DNA of 36,062 nucleotides from Planctomycetota bacterium. Its GTDB lineage: Bacteria; Planctomycetota; UBA1135; GCA-002686595. Below, piece by piece: positions 26,092 through 35,242 of the stretch. Location: positions 1 to 36,062 of the forward strand of contig JAEUHY010000032.1 in assembly GCA_016795325.1 (NCBI GenBank), read 5' to 3'. The translations under genes and the position numbers were made by a program. How positions within the stretch are numbered: position 1 is the first letter of the stretch; each line of letters starts with the position of its first letter. A model generated the notes under the pieces. It saw only the letters and a program-made list of their open reading frames with translations. It had not been told where the DNA came from and searched no databases.

Positions 26092-28635
26092 GCGTTCCGG
26101 GGCGCGCAGCGCAGCGGCCTGAGCTGCGGAGCTCGAAGCGGCGTTCGGCGCCGCTTCGAGCGCCCCGGCGAGCGCACGTTCGAGCGCGACGACGCCGAAC
26201 GGTTTGGCGAGCCGTCCCTGCGCTCCGACGGCGAGTGTGGTGTCGGCCAGGTTCTGCGCCGACTGTCCGCTCATCAACACGACCGCGAGACCGGGCGCAC
26301 GCGCGCGCAACGCGAGCACCACCTCGCGGCCGTCGCTGACCGCCAGCGTGAGGTCGATCAGCGCGACGAGGCGCGGCTCGCGAGCCACCTGCTCCAGTTG
26401 CTCGAGCGCGCTCGTGACGTCGCTGGCCAGCTGCACACGATGTCCGCGCGCCTCCAGCGCGCTGCGCACGAACTCGCGCACGTCGGTCTCGTCGTCGACG
26501 GCGAGCACGCACAGCGGCGCGCTGGGCGCGCGCGCCGCGGTCGGCGCGTTGTGCGGGAGCACGAGCGCCGAGTCCGACTGCGCCTGGTTCGGCAGGTAGA
26601 GCCGGAAGCACGAGCCCGCGCCCGGCGAGCTGCTCGCGCACAGAACTCCGCGGTGTTGGCGCACGGCCCCGAGCACCACCGCGAGCCCCAAGCCTCGGCC
26701 GGGAAAGCGTGTTGTGAAGAACGGATCGAACACCCGCTCGAGCAACTCGCGCGACATGCCTTCGCCGTCGTCGCGCACTTCGATGCAGGCGTAGGCCGAG
26801 TCGATCCACTCACCGGACACGACGCCGCTCGCGGCGTCCGCCGGCCGCGACGCCGTGCGCACGATCCGCACCGTGGCGCGGCTCGCGCGAGCGTCGCGCG
26901 CGTTCACGACCAAGTTGAGCAAGGCCTGTTCGAGCTGAGGACGTCCGGCTTCGAGCTTGAAGGCGTCGACCTCCTCGAACTCGACGGCGATCTTGGGGCC
27001 GGCCGCGGCGGAGAGCACGGGCGCGAATTCAGCGGCCCACTCGCGCGTGCTGAAGCGCGCGACCTCGAGCGACGCAGGCTCGGCCGCGTAGGCCTGCAGT
27101 TGCGCGCACAACCGCGCCGCTCGCTCGCCCGCCGCGCAGATCACGTCGAGCTGCGCGCGACGGCGCGGATCGGACTCCTGCTCGCGCAGCAGGTCCGCGT
27201 TGCCGATCACGCCGACCATCAGGTTGTTGAAGTCGTGCGCGACGCCGCTCGCCACGAGCCCGAGGCTGTCGGCGCGTTCCAGCTGGCGCAGCCGCGCTTC
27301 GGCCTCCAGACGCGAGCGGTGCTCAGCCTCGGCGCGGCGCGCCTGCTCGGCGAGCTGCGCATTGGCGCGCGCCAGCTTGCGCTGTCCGAGCCAAGCCAGC
27401 GCGCCGCCGATGGCGAGCAGTCCGGCGATCGCTGCGAGGAACTGCATGAGCCGTAGATCGGCGTCGCGCTCCGCCATGGCGGCGGCCTCGACCGTGCGGC
27501 GCCCGAGCTCCGCGCGCGCGATCTCGCCCGAGAGCAGCTCCGACGCAACGGCCTCGACTCCCGCGTAGCGCTCGCGCTGCTCGCGGCGCAGTTCGGTCAG
27601 CGCAGAGTTCTCGCGCAGCACCGCGTCTTCGCGGCCCTCGAGCGTCGCGAGCCGCAGACGCGCGTGACGCAAGTCCATCACGCGATCTGCGAAACCGCTG
27701 GGCTCCACCAGCGCCCAGGCCGTCTCGAGGTCGGCGCCGGCGCCGGCCAAGTCGCCGCGTTCCTGGCGTTCCCGCGCGGAGAGTTCGAGCGCGATCACGC
27801 GCTCGCGCAGCAGCCCGGAGCGCTCGGCCAGGTCGCGCGCTCGAGCGAGCAGGGCGAGCGCCTCGTCGCGCCGCCCGGCGTCGGAAGCTGCCTGCGCCTG
27901 CTCCCACAGCGCGGCGCACTCCGTGCGCTGGTCGCCCAGCTCACGCGCGGCGGCGTGCGCCGTGGCGAGCGTGCTCGCAACCTCGGCCGGCGCGAGGGCG
28001 CCGCGGCGACGCCAGAACTCGTCGAGCAGGCGCCAGGCTTCGAAGCGCTTGGCGCGTTCGTTGCGCGAGCGGCGCTCGATCTCGCGGTGCAGTTCCTGGT
28101 CGTAAGCGGGGACCTCGGCCTCGGTGATCGGGCGCAGCGACCACAGCGCGAGCAGGATCAGCGCATCGTCGCCGCTCTCGCGCGCCGCGCGCAGCCCGGC
28201 CAGCGTGTGCGAGAGCTGCAGCGCAGGTTGGTCGGCGAGCCAGGCGCGCGCCGCTCGCGCACAGTGGTAGGACGCGAGCAGCGACGGCGCGCCCGTCGGC
28301 GCACCGTGCTCGGGGTCCGCGAGCAGCGGATGTGCGCTGACGCCCTCGCGCATGGAAACGGCGAGCAAGCTCACTTCGCGCGCCGCCAGCTCCGCGTCCG
28401 CATGACCGTGTTGGCGCGCCGCGGCGGCGACCAGATCTCCAGTCGCCTGCGCCGCGCGTGTGTCGAACTGAATCTCCGCACCCGCCTGCTCGACGCCGAG
28501 CTCGCACCACGCGCGCGAGCCGACTTCGAGCGTGGCGCGGCGCTGGGCCAGCGGTTCGGCGATCGCCTTCTGGGCGCGCGCCGCAGGCGCCGCAACGAGG
28601 GACAGCGCCGAGCAAAACAGCAAGAAACGGATCAC
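26077..28635 (-). CDS. Hybrid sensor histidine kinase with periplasmic helical-repeat sensor
   Basis: This 852-residue membrane kinase begins at the GTG at 28635 with a signal peptide (VIRFLLFCSALSLVAAPAAR). Residues ~25-395 are an Ala/Arg/Glu-rich all-helical region with TPR-like spacing, probably a periplasmic sensor. One transmembrane span lies at ~398-418. The kinase core follows a coiled-coil: H-box His467 in GVAHDFNNLM, N-box NLVVNARDA, G1 DDGEGM, F-box FDPFFTT and G2 GRGLGLAVV. A C-terminal receiver domain (about 708-830) has the acidic pocket AVDDETD, phospho-acceptor Asp761 in LIDLTLA and Lys811 in LAKPF. HDFNN-type hybrid kinases usually pass phosphate within the protein or to an unlinked regulator. 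No DNA-binding regulator is adjacent, so the output is unknown. The frame extends upstream to a TTG at 28671, which is less likely. Confidence 0.92.
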   Translation of the reverse strand: MIRFLLFCSALSLVAAPAARAQKAIAEPLAQRRATLEVGSRAWCELGVEQAGAEIQFDTRAAQATGDLVAAAARQHGHADAELAAREVSLLAVSMREGVSAHPLLADPEHGAPTGAPSLLASYHCARAARAWLADQPALQLSHTLAGLRAARESGDDALILLALWSLRPITEAEVPAYDQELHREIERRSRNERAKRFEAWRLLDEFWRRRGALAPAEVASTLATAHAAARELGDQRTECAALWEQAQAASDAGRRDEALALLARARDLAERSGLLRERVIALELSARERQERGDLAGAGADLETAWALVEPSGFADRVMDLRHARLRLATLEGREDAVLRENSALTELRREQRERYAGVEAVASELLSGEIARAELGRRTVEAAAMAERDADLRLMQFLAAIAGLLAIGGALAWLGQRKLARANAQLAEQARRAEAEHRSRLEAEARLRQLERADSLGLVASGVAHDFNNLMVGVIGNADLLREQESDPRRRAQLDVICAAGERAARLCAQLQAYAAEPASLEVARFSTREWAAEFAPVLSAAAGPKIAVEFEEVDAFKLEAGRPQLEQALLNLVVNARDARASRATVRIVRTASRPADAASGVVSGEWIDSAYACIEVRDDGEGMSRELLERVFDPFFTTRFPGRGLGLAVVLGAVRQHRGVLCASSSPGAGSCFRLYLPNQAQSDSALVLPHNAPTAARAPSAPLCVLAVDDETDVREFVRSALEARGHRVQLASDVTSALEQLEQVAREPRLVALIDLTLAVSDGREVVLALRARAPGLAVVLMSGQSAQNLADTTLAVGAQGRLAKPFGVVALERALAGALEAAPNAASSSAAQAAALRAPERSAAV

Positions 28636-28743
28636 GACCAGCGAGCCTACGCGGCCGCAGGCAGGCCGCAAGCGTCCAGCGGCGTCAGGGCGCGGCGGCG
28701 CGCTCGACCACGAGGAACTTTCCTGGCGGGCGACGCGCCGAGC

Positions 28744-30123
28744 TCAGAATTCGACGGCCAGCGTGGTCTCGCGCGCGGACGTGAGCTCGACGGGTCCGCG
28801 CGGATACCGCGTTCGCTTGTCGCTCGATTCGAAGAACACGACTTCGAACGTTCCAGGCGGCGCGAGGCACCAGTAGCGGCCGGGCTCACGAAACCTGCGA
28901 GGGAACGTCGCGTCCTCCGTCCGGTCTCGCCCCGTGGCGTCGACGAAGCGCACCCAACCGAATCCGCGCCTGTGCGACGGCAGCGTTCGTGCGTCCGCGG
29001 CGGGGCCCGAAAGGTCGTCCTCACCAGGGACGAGCAAGTAGGCCGACATATCCGACCACTCGCCCGTCCGAGAAATGTCCAGTACGAGGAGCGCGGCTCG
29101 AGTCAGCGGGACTCGTACGTCTTCGATGGTGTCACCCACCTGAACGTTGACACGCGTCTCGATGTAGTTGGGCGACTGGAGGTCGTAGCGCTCCGCTTCG
29201 TCGATCAGTGGGAGTGCGTGGAGCACGTACTCGCCGGGCTCGAGGTGCTCGAAAACTCGCACGGAGTTAGAGGACCAGTCCGATTGCAGTTGCTTCTCGC
29301 CGCGCGAGAGCCGGACGAGCACGCGGTCGAGCGGACGGTCGAGTTCGTCGACGACCGTGACGTACATCCCACCGGCAGGAAGCGCTCCCGGCCCCGTGAG
29401 CGTGGCATGATTGGCGGCAATCCCGGGGTGCATCGCGATCGCCACTCGATCCGTGCAGCGCACGCCTGACGCGTTGACAGCAAAGACGTAGATCGTCGCG
29501 GGCGAGCGAAAATCCCTCTGACATCGACCGAGTCGATCCGTTGTTCCAAAGAGCTGCGCACCGCCCGTCGCCGCGTCCGAAGTGTCCGCGTACTCGTAGT
29601 AGATCCTGCGTTCGCGCAGCGGATCCCCACGCTGGTTGACAACCTGGAGCGAGACCCTTGCTCCCGCAACGGCGACCTCGAGCAGCGCGCCGCTCGCGAG
29701 GTCGAACTCGCGCGGATCGACTGCGAGCTGCTCCCCTTCGCTCAGTACAAGACGCCCCGCTCGCCCCCGCCGCCAGTTCTCGTACAGCGTCACCACGAAG
29801 CCGCCGTCCGAATTCGTGAGACCGCGACCGACGAGCTCGTACGGTGCGTCGTCCGCCGGACGCGACTCGACGTGAAAGGCAACGCTCTCGACCGGTTCGT
29901 CGTCCGCGAACACGAGGCGCACGCGGCAGGTTTGTGCCCTGCGCGGCGCGTCCTCGCTCGCTTTCGACGTGAGCGGCGCTGCTGACGCCGCGCTCGCGTG
30001 CTCCCGCGCGCCCTCGCGTCGCTGACACGACACAACGAACAGCGTCGCGATGGCGAGCAACAACACGCCGGCCACGAGCAGCCCGCGAGTTCGGCCGGCG
30101 CCGGAAGCGGCTTTCGCACTCAT
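28744..30123 (-). CDS. Membrane-anchored carboxypeptidase-regulatory-like protein, copy 1
   Basis: This 459-residue protein has an N-terminal hydrophobic segment (GLLVAGVLLLAIATLFVVSC). The Cys is in a plausible lipobox (VVSC), so it may be a lipoprotein. The rest is a series of beta-sandwich segments of the carboxypeptidase-regulatory/MSCRAMM type, seen as GLTNSDGGFVVTLYENW, ARVSLQVVNQRGDPLRERRI, MYVTVVDELDRPLDRVLVRL and HLEPGEYVLHALP. Such domains are structural or adhesive and no catalytic motif is visible. It ends in ETTLAVEF, exactly as does the neighbouring gene at 30279-31760, which is a paralog over most of its length. The ATG at 30123 places the hydrophobic segment near the N-terminus; a longer in-frame start exists at 30183. 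Function is unknown. Confidence 0.82.
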   Translation of the reverse strand: MSAKAASGAGRTRGLLVAGVLLLAIATLFVVSCQRREGAREHASAASAAPLTSKASEDAPRRAQTCRVRLVFADDEPVESVAFHVESRPADDAPYELVGRGLTNSDGGFVVTLYENWRRGRAGRLVLSEGEQLAVDPREFDLASGALLEVAVAGARVSLQVVNQRGDPLRERRIYYEYADTSDAATGGAQLFGTTDRLGRCQRDFRSPATIYVFAVNASGVRCTDRVAIAMHPGIAANHATLTGPGALPAGGMYVTVVDELDRPLDRVLVRLSRGEKQLQSDWSSNSVRVFEHLEPGEYVLHALPLIDEAERYDLQSPNYIETRVNVQVGDTIEDVRVPLTRAALLVLDISRTGEWSDMSAYLLVPGEDDLSGPAADARTLPSHRRGFGWVRFVDATGRDRTEDATFPRRFREPGRYWCLAPPGTFEVVFFESSDKRTRYPRGPVELTSARETTLAVEF

Positions 30124-30278
30124 CGTGAACAGCCTAGTCGCGCTGGCAACATCGGTTGCGAAGTTGCTCGACCGGCGCAACAAAATTCGCAGCCTGCGCA
30201 GCAGCCGCAGCGACTACGCAATCGGCCCGGCAAGCCAACCCGCTCTTGATCGACGCGAACGATCCGACGCCGCCGCGC

Positions 30279-31760
30279 TCAGAACTCGACAGCCAGGGTG
30301 GTCTCGCGCTCCGACTCGAGCTCGACGATTCCGCGCGGGTGGCACGCGGGCCACTCGCGCGCCTTTTCGAACACGACCTCGAACCTCCCGAGCGGCGCAT
30401 AGCACCAGTAGCGGCCCGGCTGGTGAAATGAGCCGCAGAAGAGCTCGCGCTCCGACCACACGACTCCCGTGGCGTCGACGAAGCGCGCCCAGCTGAGTCC
30501 GCGCCTGAGTGAACGATGCACGTCTGCAGCGCGAGACGCTGCACCGTGTTCTTCGGGGAGACGCAAGTAGGCGCCGAGTCCCCACGACTCGCTCGTGCGG
30601 ACAACGTCGAGCACGAGAATTGCGGCTCGCTGCAGCGAGATGCGCACGTCTTCGACGCGGTCCGACACGACGACGCACATCTCGGCGGCCAGATACGGCG
30701 GCGGCCCCGCGTCGTTGCGCTCGGCGCCGGTGCTCGATGGCTGCGCCTCGAGCGTGTACTCGCCCGGCGCGAGTTGCTCGTACACAAAAGCCTCGTCCGA
30801 TTTCTTGAACCCCGGCAGGTACTTCCGCCCGCGGTAGAGGCTCACGAACGCTCGCTCGAGCGGGCGATCGAGCTCGTCGACGACCGTGACGCGCAGTCCT
30901 CCGGTCAGCGGCAGCCCCGGTGCGGTCAACCTCGCGCGGTTCGCGCGAACTCCGTGTTGTGCGGCGATCTCCACTCGATCCGTGCAGTCAGCCTCATCCG
31001 CATCCACCGCCCACACGACGATGGTCTCCGGCGCGAGAAAATCGAGGTAGTCGCGGCCGTCGCGATCCGTCGTTCCGAACTGAAGCGCCGATTCCGCGGA
31101 CGCGTCAGGGGCCTTCAACTGCCGGTAGCAGAGCTTGAGGTTGGGCACGGGCGCTCCGCGGCTGTCCACGACTTGAAGCGTGACGCGGGCGCCGGACACC
31201 GCGACCTCGAGCGGCGCGTCGCTCGGTAGAGAGTGCTCCGACGAATCGATGTTCAATCGCTCGCCAGGGCTAGCTGCGAATCGCACGGGCCGCCCAACCT
31301 GCCAAGCCTCGAAGAGTTGGAGCGAGAAGCTGCCGTCCGACTTCGACAGCCCACGACCGACCACCACGTACGGCGCGTCGTCGCTTGGGCGCGACTCGAC
31401 GACGAATCCCACGCTCGCGCCTGGCTCGCCGTCGACAAACACGAACCGGCCGCGGCACGCTCGCGCGTTGCGTGGCGCGGTCGTGGTTTGGAGTCCCGGC
31501 GAACCGGCGCCGACTGCGGGCGTCGAAGCACCCAGGTCAGGCGCGGGAACGTCCGAAGATGTGCTCGAGGGCGCATTCAGCGACAGGGAGTCGGCGCCGC
31601 GCCGCTCGGACGTTGATTCCACGCGCTCCGCAATCCGTTCACCTGCACCGTCGCGCCGTTCGCGCCACACGACGAACAACGCCGCCGCCGCGAGCAACGC
31701 CACGCCGGCCAAGAGCAAGCCACGAAGTCTGCCGCCGTGAGTTTCGGCCGCTGCGCTCAT
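30279..31760 (-). CDS. Membrane-anchored carboxypeptidase-regulatory-like protein, copy 2
   Basis: This 493-residue paralog of the downstream gene has the same layout: an N-terminal anchor (GLLLAGVALLAAAALFVVW), a Ser/Pro-rich linker (about 35-95) that is longer than in copy 1, and repeated beta-sandwich segments. Matching blocks are RPSDDAPYVVVGRGLSKSDG, ARVTLQVVDSRGAPVPNLKL, LRVTVVDELDRPLERAFVSL and QLAPGEYTLEAQP, ending in ETTLAVEF. Unlike copy 1 it has Trp-Arg instead of a lipobox Cys after the hydrophobic stretch, so it should stay as a single-pass membrane protein. The 155-bp spacer before copy 1 holds no gene. On the upstream side lies the 172-bp tandem repeat block, which would be in its 5' region. 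Function is unknown. Confidence 0.82.
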   Translation of the reverse strand: MSAAAETHGGRLRGLLLAGVALLAAAALFVVWRERRDGAGERIAERVESTSERRGADSLSLNAPSSTSSDVPAPDLGASTPAVGAGSPGLQTTTAPRNARACRGRFVFVDGEPGASVGFVVESRPSDDAPYVVVGRGLSKSDGSFSLQLFEAWQVGRPVRFAASPGERLNIDSSEHSLPSDAPLEVAVSGARVTLQVVDSRGAPVPNLKLCYRQLKAPDASAESALQFGTTDRDGRDYLDFLAPETIVVWAVDADEADCTDRVEIAAQHGVRANRARLTAPGLPLTGGLRVTVVDELDRPLERAFVSLYRGRKYLPGFKKSDEAFVYEQLAPGEYTLEAQPSSTGAERNDAGPPPYLAAEMCVVVSDRVEDVRISLQRAAILVLDVVRTSESWGLGAYLRLPEEHGAASRAADVHRSLRRGLSWARFVDATGVVWSERELFCGSFHQPGRYWCYAPLGRFEVVFEKAREWPACHPRGIVELESERETTLAVEF

Positions 31761-31790
31761 CGCAAGAGCTTAGCCGCGGCGACAACGGAG

Positions 31791-32382
31791 CGTTGGTTCC
31801 GTCCTTGGGTTGGCTCTGCTCCGAACTCCCTTCCTCCGTGGCTCCTGTGGTTTTTCTGGCTTGGCTTGCGCGAGGCCGTGCGCTCAGCCAATCCAGAGAC
31901 CAGAACAAACCAAGCAACCCAAGAATTCACAGGAGCCACGGAGTCACGGAGATCGGAAGAGGCCGAACGTTGGTTCGCACCTTTGCTCTGCTCCGAACTC
32001 CCTTCCTCCGTGGCTCCTGTGGTTTTTCTGGCTTGGCTTGCTCGCGGCCGTGCGCTCAGCCAATCCAGAGACCAGAACAAACCAAGCAACCCAAGAATTC
32101 ACAGGAGCCACGGAGTCACGGAGATCAGAAGAGGCCGAACGTTGGTTCGCACCTTTGCTCTGCTCCGAACTCCCTGCCTCCGTGGCTCCTGTGGTTTTTC
32201 TGGCTTGGCTTGCTCGCGGCCGTGCGCTCAGCCAATCCAGAGACCAGAACAAACCAAGCAACCCAAGAATTCACAGGAGCCACGGAGTCACGGAGTTCAG
32301 AAGAGGCTGAACGTTCGCACCTCTGCTCTGCTCCGAACTCCCGTGCCTCCGTGGCTCCTGTGGTCTTTCTGCCTTGGCTTGG
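31791..32382. repeat. Tandem 172-bp repeats with nested inverted repeats
   Basis: Three full units begin at 31814, 31986 and 32158, with periods of 172, 172 and 168 bp (the third lacks a TTGG). A fourth, truncated copy starts at 32326 and ends near 32382, inside the palindrome. Copies are nearly identical. Each unit contains a perfect 16-bp inverted pair (in unit 1, 31834-31849 and 31928-31943). Between them is an inner 12-bp pair with one mismatch (31855-31866 and 31886-31897). Imperfect pairing continues outside the outer arms. Base composition is clearly less GC-rich than the flanks. No convincing protein is encoded on either strand. The block sits between the VWA gene and paralog copy 2. 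Confidence 0.95.
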
Positions 32383-32419
32383 AAGACGTCGCACCACACG
32401 ACCCACACCCAACAAGAGT

Positions 32420-33526
32420 TCAGCCGCCGCGGCGACGGCGGTTGCGCACGTAGTCGACCAGCACGAAGGAGCTGATGTCGCTGGCGCTCGAATAAAAGGC
32501 CCGACCTCGGTTCTCCTCGGTGAAGCGCTCCACGAAGTCCACCAAACCCGGGTCTTGGGTGAGCATGAAGGTCGTGATCGGAATACCCAGGCGCCGACAC
32601 TGCCCGGCTTCTTCGAGCGTCTTGTTCACCACGCGCCGATCGAGGCCCATCGAGTTCTTGTAGATGCGGCCGTCGTCCTCGGTGAGCGCGGAGGGCTTGC
32701 CGTCCGTGATCATCAGGATCTGTTTGTTGGCGCTCTTGGCGCGGCGCAGGATCTCGCGCGCGCGCCGCAGTCCGTCGCGTGTGTTGGTGTGGTACGGCCC
32801 CGCGCCGACGTAGGGCAACTCGGCGAGCGGAACTTCCCAGGCTTCGTCGCCGAACAGCACGACGTGCAGCGCGTCCTTGGGATAGCGGCTCTTGATCAGC
32901 TCGCACAGCGCGAGCGCCACGCGTTTGGCCGGCGTGATGCGGTCTTCGCCGTACAGCACCATGCTGTGCGAGATGTCGAGCAAGAGCACGGTCGCGCACG
33001 AGGTGTTGTGCTCGGTCTCGAACACCTCGAGATCATCCTGCGTGAGCTCGAACTCGCCGCTGCGCGCAAAAGCGTTGCGCAGCCCCGCGTTGAAGTCGAT
33101 CGCGTGCGTCGGATCGCCGAAGCGCCACGGACGCGTCTCGCTGGTGCGTTCACCGCCGACGCCGGGCCCGCGTGTGCGGTGCTCGCCGCGCGCGTCGGCC
33201 GCGAGTCCCTCGAAGATCGTCTCGAGCGATTGCTGGCGCAGTCCGCGCTCGCCGCGGGCGCCGAGCGTCGCGCGCGCCGGTCCGTCGCCGGACTCCGTCT
33301 GCGCCCGCACCACGCCGCGCCGCTCCAGCCAGAGCCGAAACTCCTCGATCGTGAAGTTCTCGTTGAACCAGCCGTAGCGCTTGCCCACGCGCTCGAGATG
33401 CCCCAGCGCCTGCTCGACATCGCCGTCGGTGAGCAGCAGCAACTCGTTGAACACGCGCTCGAGGTTCTCGAGCACGTCCTTGAGCCGCTCCAGCTCGACG
33501 TCGAAGCGCGCGTAGCGAAACTCCAC
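32420..33526 (-). CDS. VWA domain protein paired with a MoxR/ChlI-like ATPase
   Basis: This 368-residue cytoplasmic protein has an N-terminal helical part (1-90), a Gly/Arg-rich linker (90-135) and a C-terminal von Willebrand A domain (about 178-355). The metal-ion-dependent adhesion site is [10 protein letters not shown] (Asp184, Ser186, Ser188), with [12 protein letters not shown] as the second MIDAS strand. VWA proteins of this kind act with an AAA+ partner to insert metals or remodel protein complexes, as in ChlI/ChlD or MoxR systems. The GTG at 33526 lies 3 bp after the stop of the ATPase gene, so the two form an operon and are probably translationally coupled. No signal peptide or membrane span is present. 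The target is unknown. The gene's 3' end is followed by the 172-bp repeat block. Confidence 0.9.
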   Translation of the reverse strand: MEFRYARFDVELERLKDVLENLERVFNELLLLTDGDVEQALGHLERVGKRYGWFNENFTIEEFRLWLERRGVVRAQTESGDGPARATLGARGERGLRQQSLETIFEGLAADARGEHRTRGPGVGGERTSETRPWRFGDPTHAIDFNAGLRNAFARSGEFELTQDDLEVFETEHNTSCATVLLLDISHSMVLYGEDRITPAKRVALALCELIKSRYPKDALHVVLFGDEAWEVPLAELPYVGAGPYHTNTRDGLRRAREILRRAKSANKQILMITDGKPSALTEDDGRIYKNSMGLDRRVVNKTLEEAGQCRRLGIPITTFMLTQDPGLVDFVERFTEENRGRAFYSSASDISSFVLVDYVRNRRRRGG

Positions 33527-33529
33527 GGC

Positions 33530-35014
33530 TCAGCGCCCCTTTTTGAGGCTGCGCACCATCTCCTCGAAGCTGTCGCGGTACACGCGGCCGCCTTCGAGCG
33601 CCTCGCGCGCGAGCATCGCGTTCTGGTGCAGGCCCTCGAGCACGAACTCCATCGCGGCGGCGAGTTCTTCGTCGCCCTGCGGCGCGAACAGCTCGGTCGC
33701 GAGCTCGCGCAGCCCGGCGACTGCGGACAGGCGGCGCAGCAACTCCGCCGGCGCCAAATCGTCGGCAAGCTCCACCGTCGCGTCGTGCTTGAAGTGCGCC
33801 AGCACGCCGTCGAAACGCCCCATGTCGGCCGCGCTCGACTTCTCGAGCTTGGCGGGCGCGGGCGCAGCGGCATCGAACACGACCTTGAGCGCCTTGCCGA
33901 TCAAGTGCTGCGCGACTTTGGCCGGGCCCTCGCGCTCGCCTTCGTAGACGAGCTCAACCTTGCCGTGGATGGCGCTGCCCGCACCGAGCAAGTCGGCCGT
34001 CCTCGCAACCACACGCGAAGCGCCGTGCAGCAGCGCGCGCCGCTCGGCGTTCGACACGACGCTCTCGTACAACGCGATCGACAGACGCGCGCTCACGCCC
34101 GAGGAGTGGTCGACGAACTCGCTCTCGCGTCCCTGGATCGCGACCTCTTCGATGGCGCGCCGCAGCCACAGCGGCGTGCGCACTTCGGGGGCGCCCTCGC
34201 GGCGCACCCAACTCTCCTGGTCCGTGATGCGCTGCGCGTCGGCGAGCGTGCGCGGGTAGTGCGTCAGGATCTGCGCCGCGATGCGGTCGCGCAGCGGCGT
34301 GATGATCGAGCCGCGGTGCGTGTAGTCCTCGGGATTGGCCGAGAAGCACAACGCGAGGTCGAGCTCGAGCCGCAGCGGAAAGCCGCGGATCTGCACGTCG
34401 CCTTCCTCGAGGATGTTGAGCAAACCGACCTGGATGCGCGGCGGCAGGTCGGGCAGTTCGTTGATCGCGAAGATGCCGCGGTTGGAGCGCGGCAACAGGC
34501 CGAAGTGCACGACCTCGGGGTCGGCGAGGCTGGTCTTGCGCGCGGCGGCCTTGATCGGGTCGAGGTCGCCGATCAAGTCGGCGATCGTCACGTCGGGCGT
34601 GGCGAGCTTCTCGTGGTAACGCTCGGCGCGGCCGATCCACACGATCGGCGTGGCGTCGCCTTCGCGCTCGATGCGCGCGCGGCACGCGGCGCACAGCGGC
34701 CGCAGCGGATCGTCGCGGATCTCGCAGCCCTCGACGGCCGGGATCCACTCGTCGAGCAGCGCGGTGAGGCTGCGCAGGATGCGCGTCTTCGCCTGGCCGC
34801 GCAGGCCGAGCAGGATGAAGTCGTGGCGCGCGAGCAGCGCGTTCTGCACGTCGCGCAACACGGTGCGCTCGTACCCGATCAAGCCGGGGAAGAGCGACGC
34901 GCCGCTGCGCAGCGCGGAGATGAGGTTGTCGCGCAGTTCGTCCTTCACGCGCTTGGAGCGCCACGTCCGACGCAACTCGCCCAGGGTGCTGGCCCGCTTC
35001 GTGGTGGTGCTCAT
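33530..35014 (-). CDS. MoxR/ChlI-like AAA+ ATPase
   Basis: This 494-residue cytoplasmic AAA+ ATPase belongs to the magnesium-chelatase/MoxR branch. Walker A is GLRGQAKTR (Lys76, Thr77), the Walker B region is GIFAINELPDLPP, and the sensor region is ALCFSANPEDYTHRG. Between Walker A and B is a Cys-containing insert (GCEIRDDPLRPLCAACRAR) that could bind a metal. PDVTIADLIGDLDPIKAA is the conserved arm seen in close relatives. The C-terminal ~150 residues are helical. The ATG at 35014 starts the conserved sequence; the frame stays open upstream to 35323, but those residues show no conservation and overlap the divergent lipoprotein. Together with the downstream VWA protein it probably forms a chaperone-like complex acting on an unidentified partner. 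Confidence 0.9.
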   Translation of the reverse strand: MSTTTKRASTLGELRRTWRSKRVKDELRDNLISALRSGASLFPGLIGYERTVLRDVQNALLARHDFILLGLRGQAKTRILRSLTALLDEWIPAVEGCEIRDDPLRPLCAACRARIEREGDATPIVWIGRAERYHEKLATPDVTIADLIGDLDPIKAAARKTSLADPEVVHFGLLPRSNRGIFAINELPDLPPRIQVGLLNILEEGDVQIRGFPLRLELDLALCFSANPEDYTHRGSIITPLRDRIAAQILTHYPRTLADAQRITDQESWVRREGAPEVRTPLWLRRAIEEVAIQGRESEFVDHSSGVSARLSIALYESVVSNAERRALLHGASRVVARTADLLGAGSAIHGKVELVYEGEREGPAKVAQHLIGKALKVVFDAAAPAPAKLEKSSAADMGRFDGVLAHFKHDATVELADDLAPAELLRRLSAVAGLRELATELFAPQGDEELAAAMEFVLEGLHQNAMLAREALEGGRVYRDSFEEMVRSLKKGR

Positions 35015-35242
35015 TGGAGCGGCAAGCCTAGTACCAGTCGGTCGTGCGCTCACCGCTGGCGCGCGATTGCGCACGAAGAAGTGAGCGGCAGCGCGCTCCA
35101 GAGCCAACGCGGCGTCGGATCGCGGCCGCCCGAGCACGACAGCGCGCCAGAACGCGCGCGGCATGCAGTTTGGTTCGTGGGTGGCGAGCAAGAGCGAGCG
35201 ACCAGCCTTCGTCGGCTGGAGCCTCGCCCCCGACAACTCAGC

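Noticed and set aside
31810..32310. Repetitive short protein encoded by the 172-bp repeats
   Set aside because: Both strands give similar frames because the unit is palindromic, no start signal or domain is visible, and the 4-bp deletion in the third unit would break the frame.
31791..32382. CRISPR array
   Set aside because: The repeat unit is 172 bp, is repeated without unique spacers, and no cas genes are nearby.
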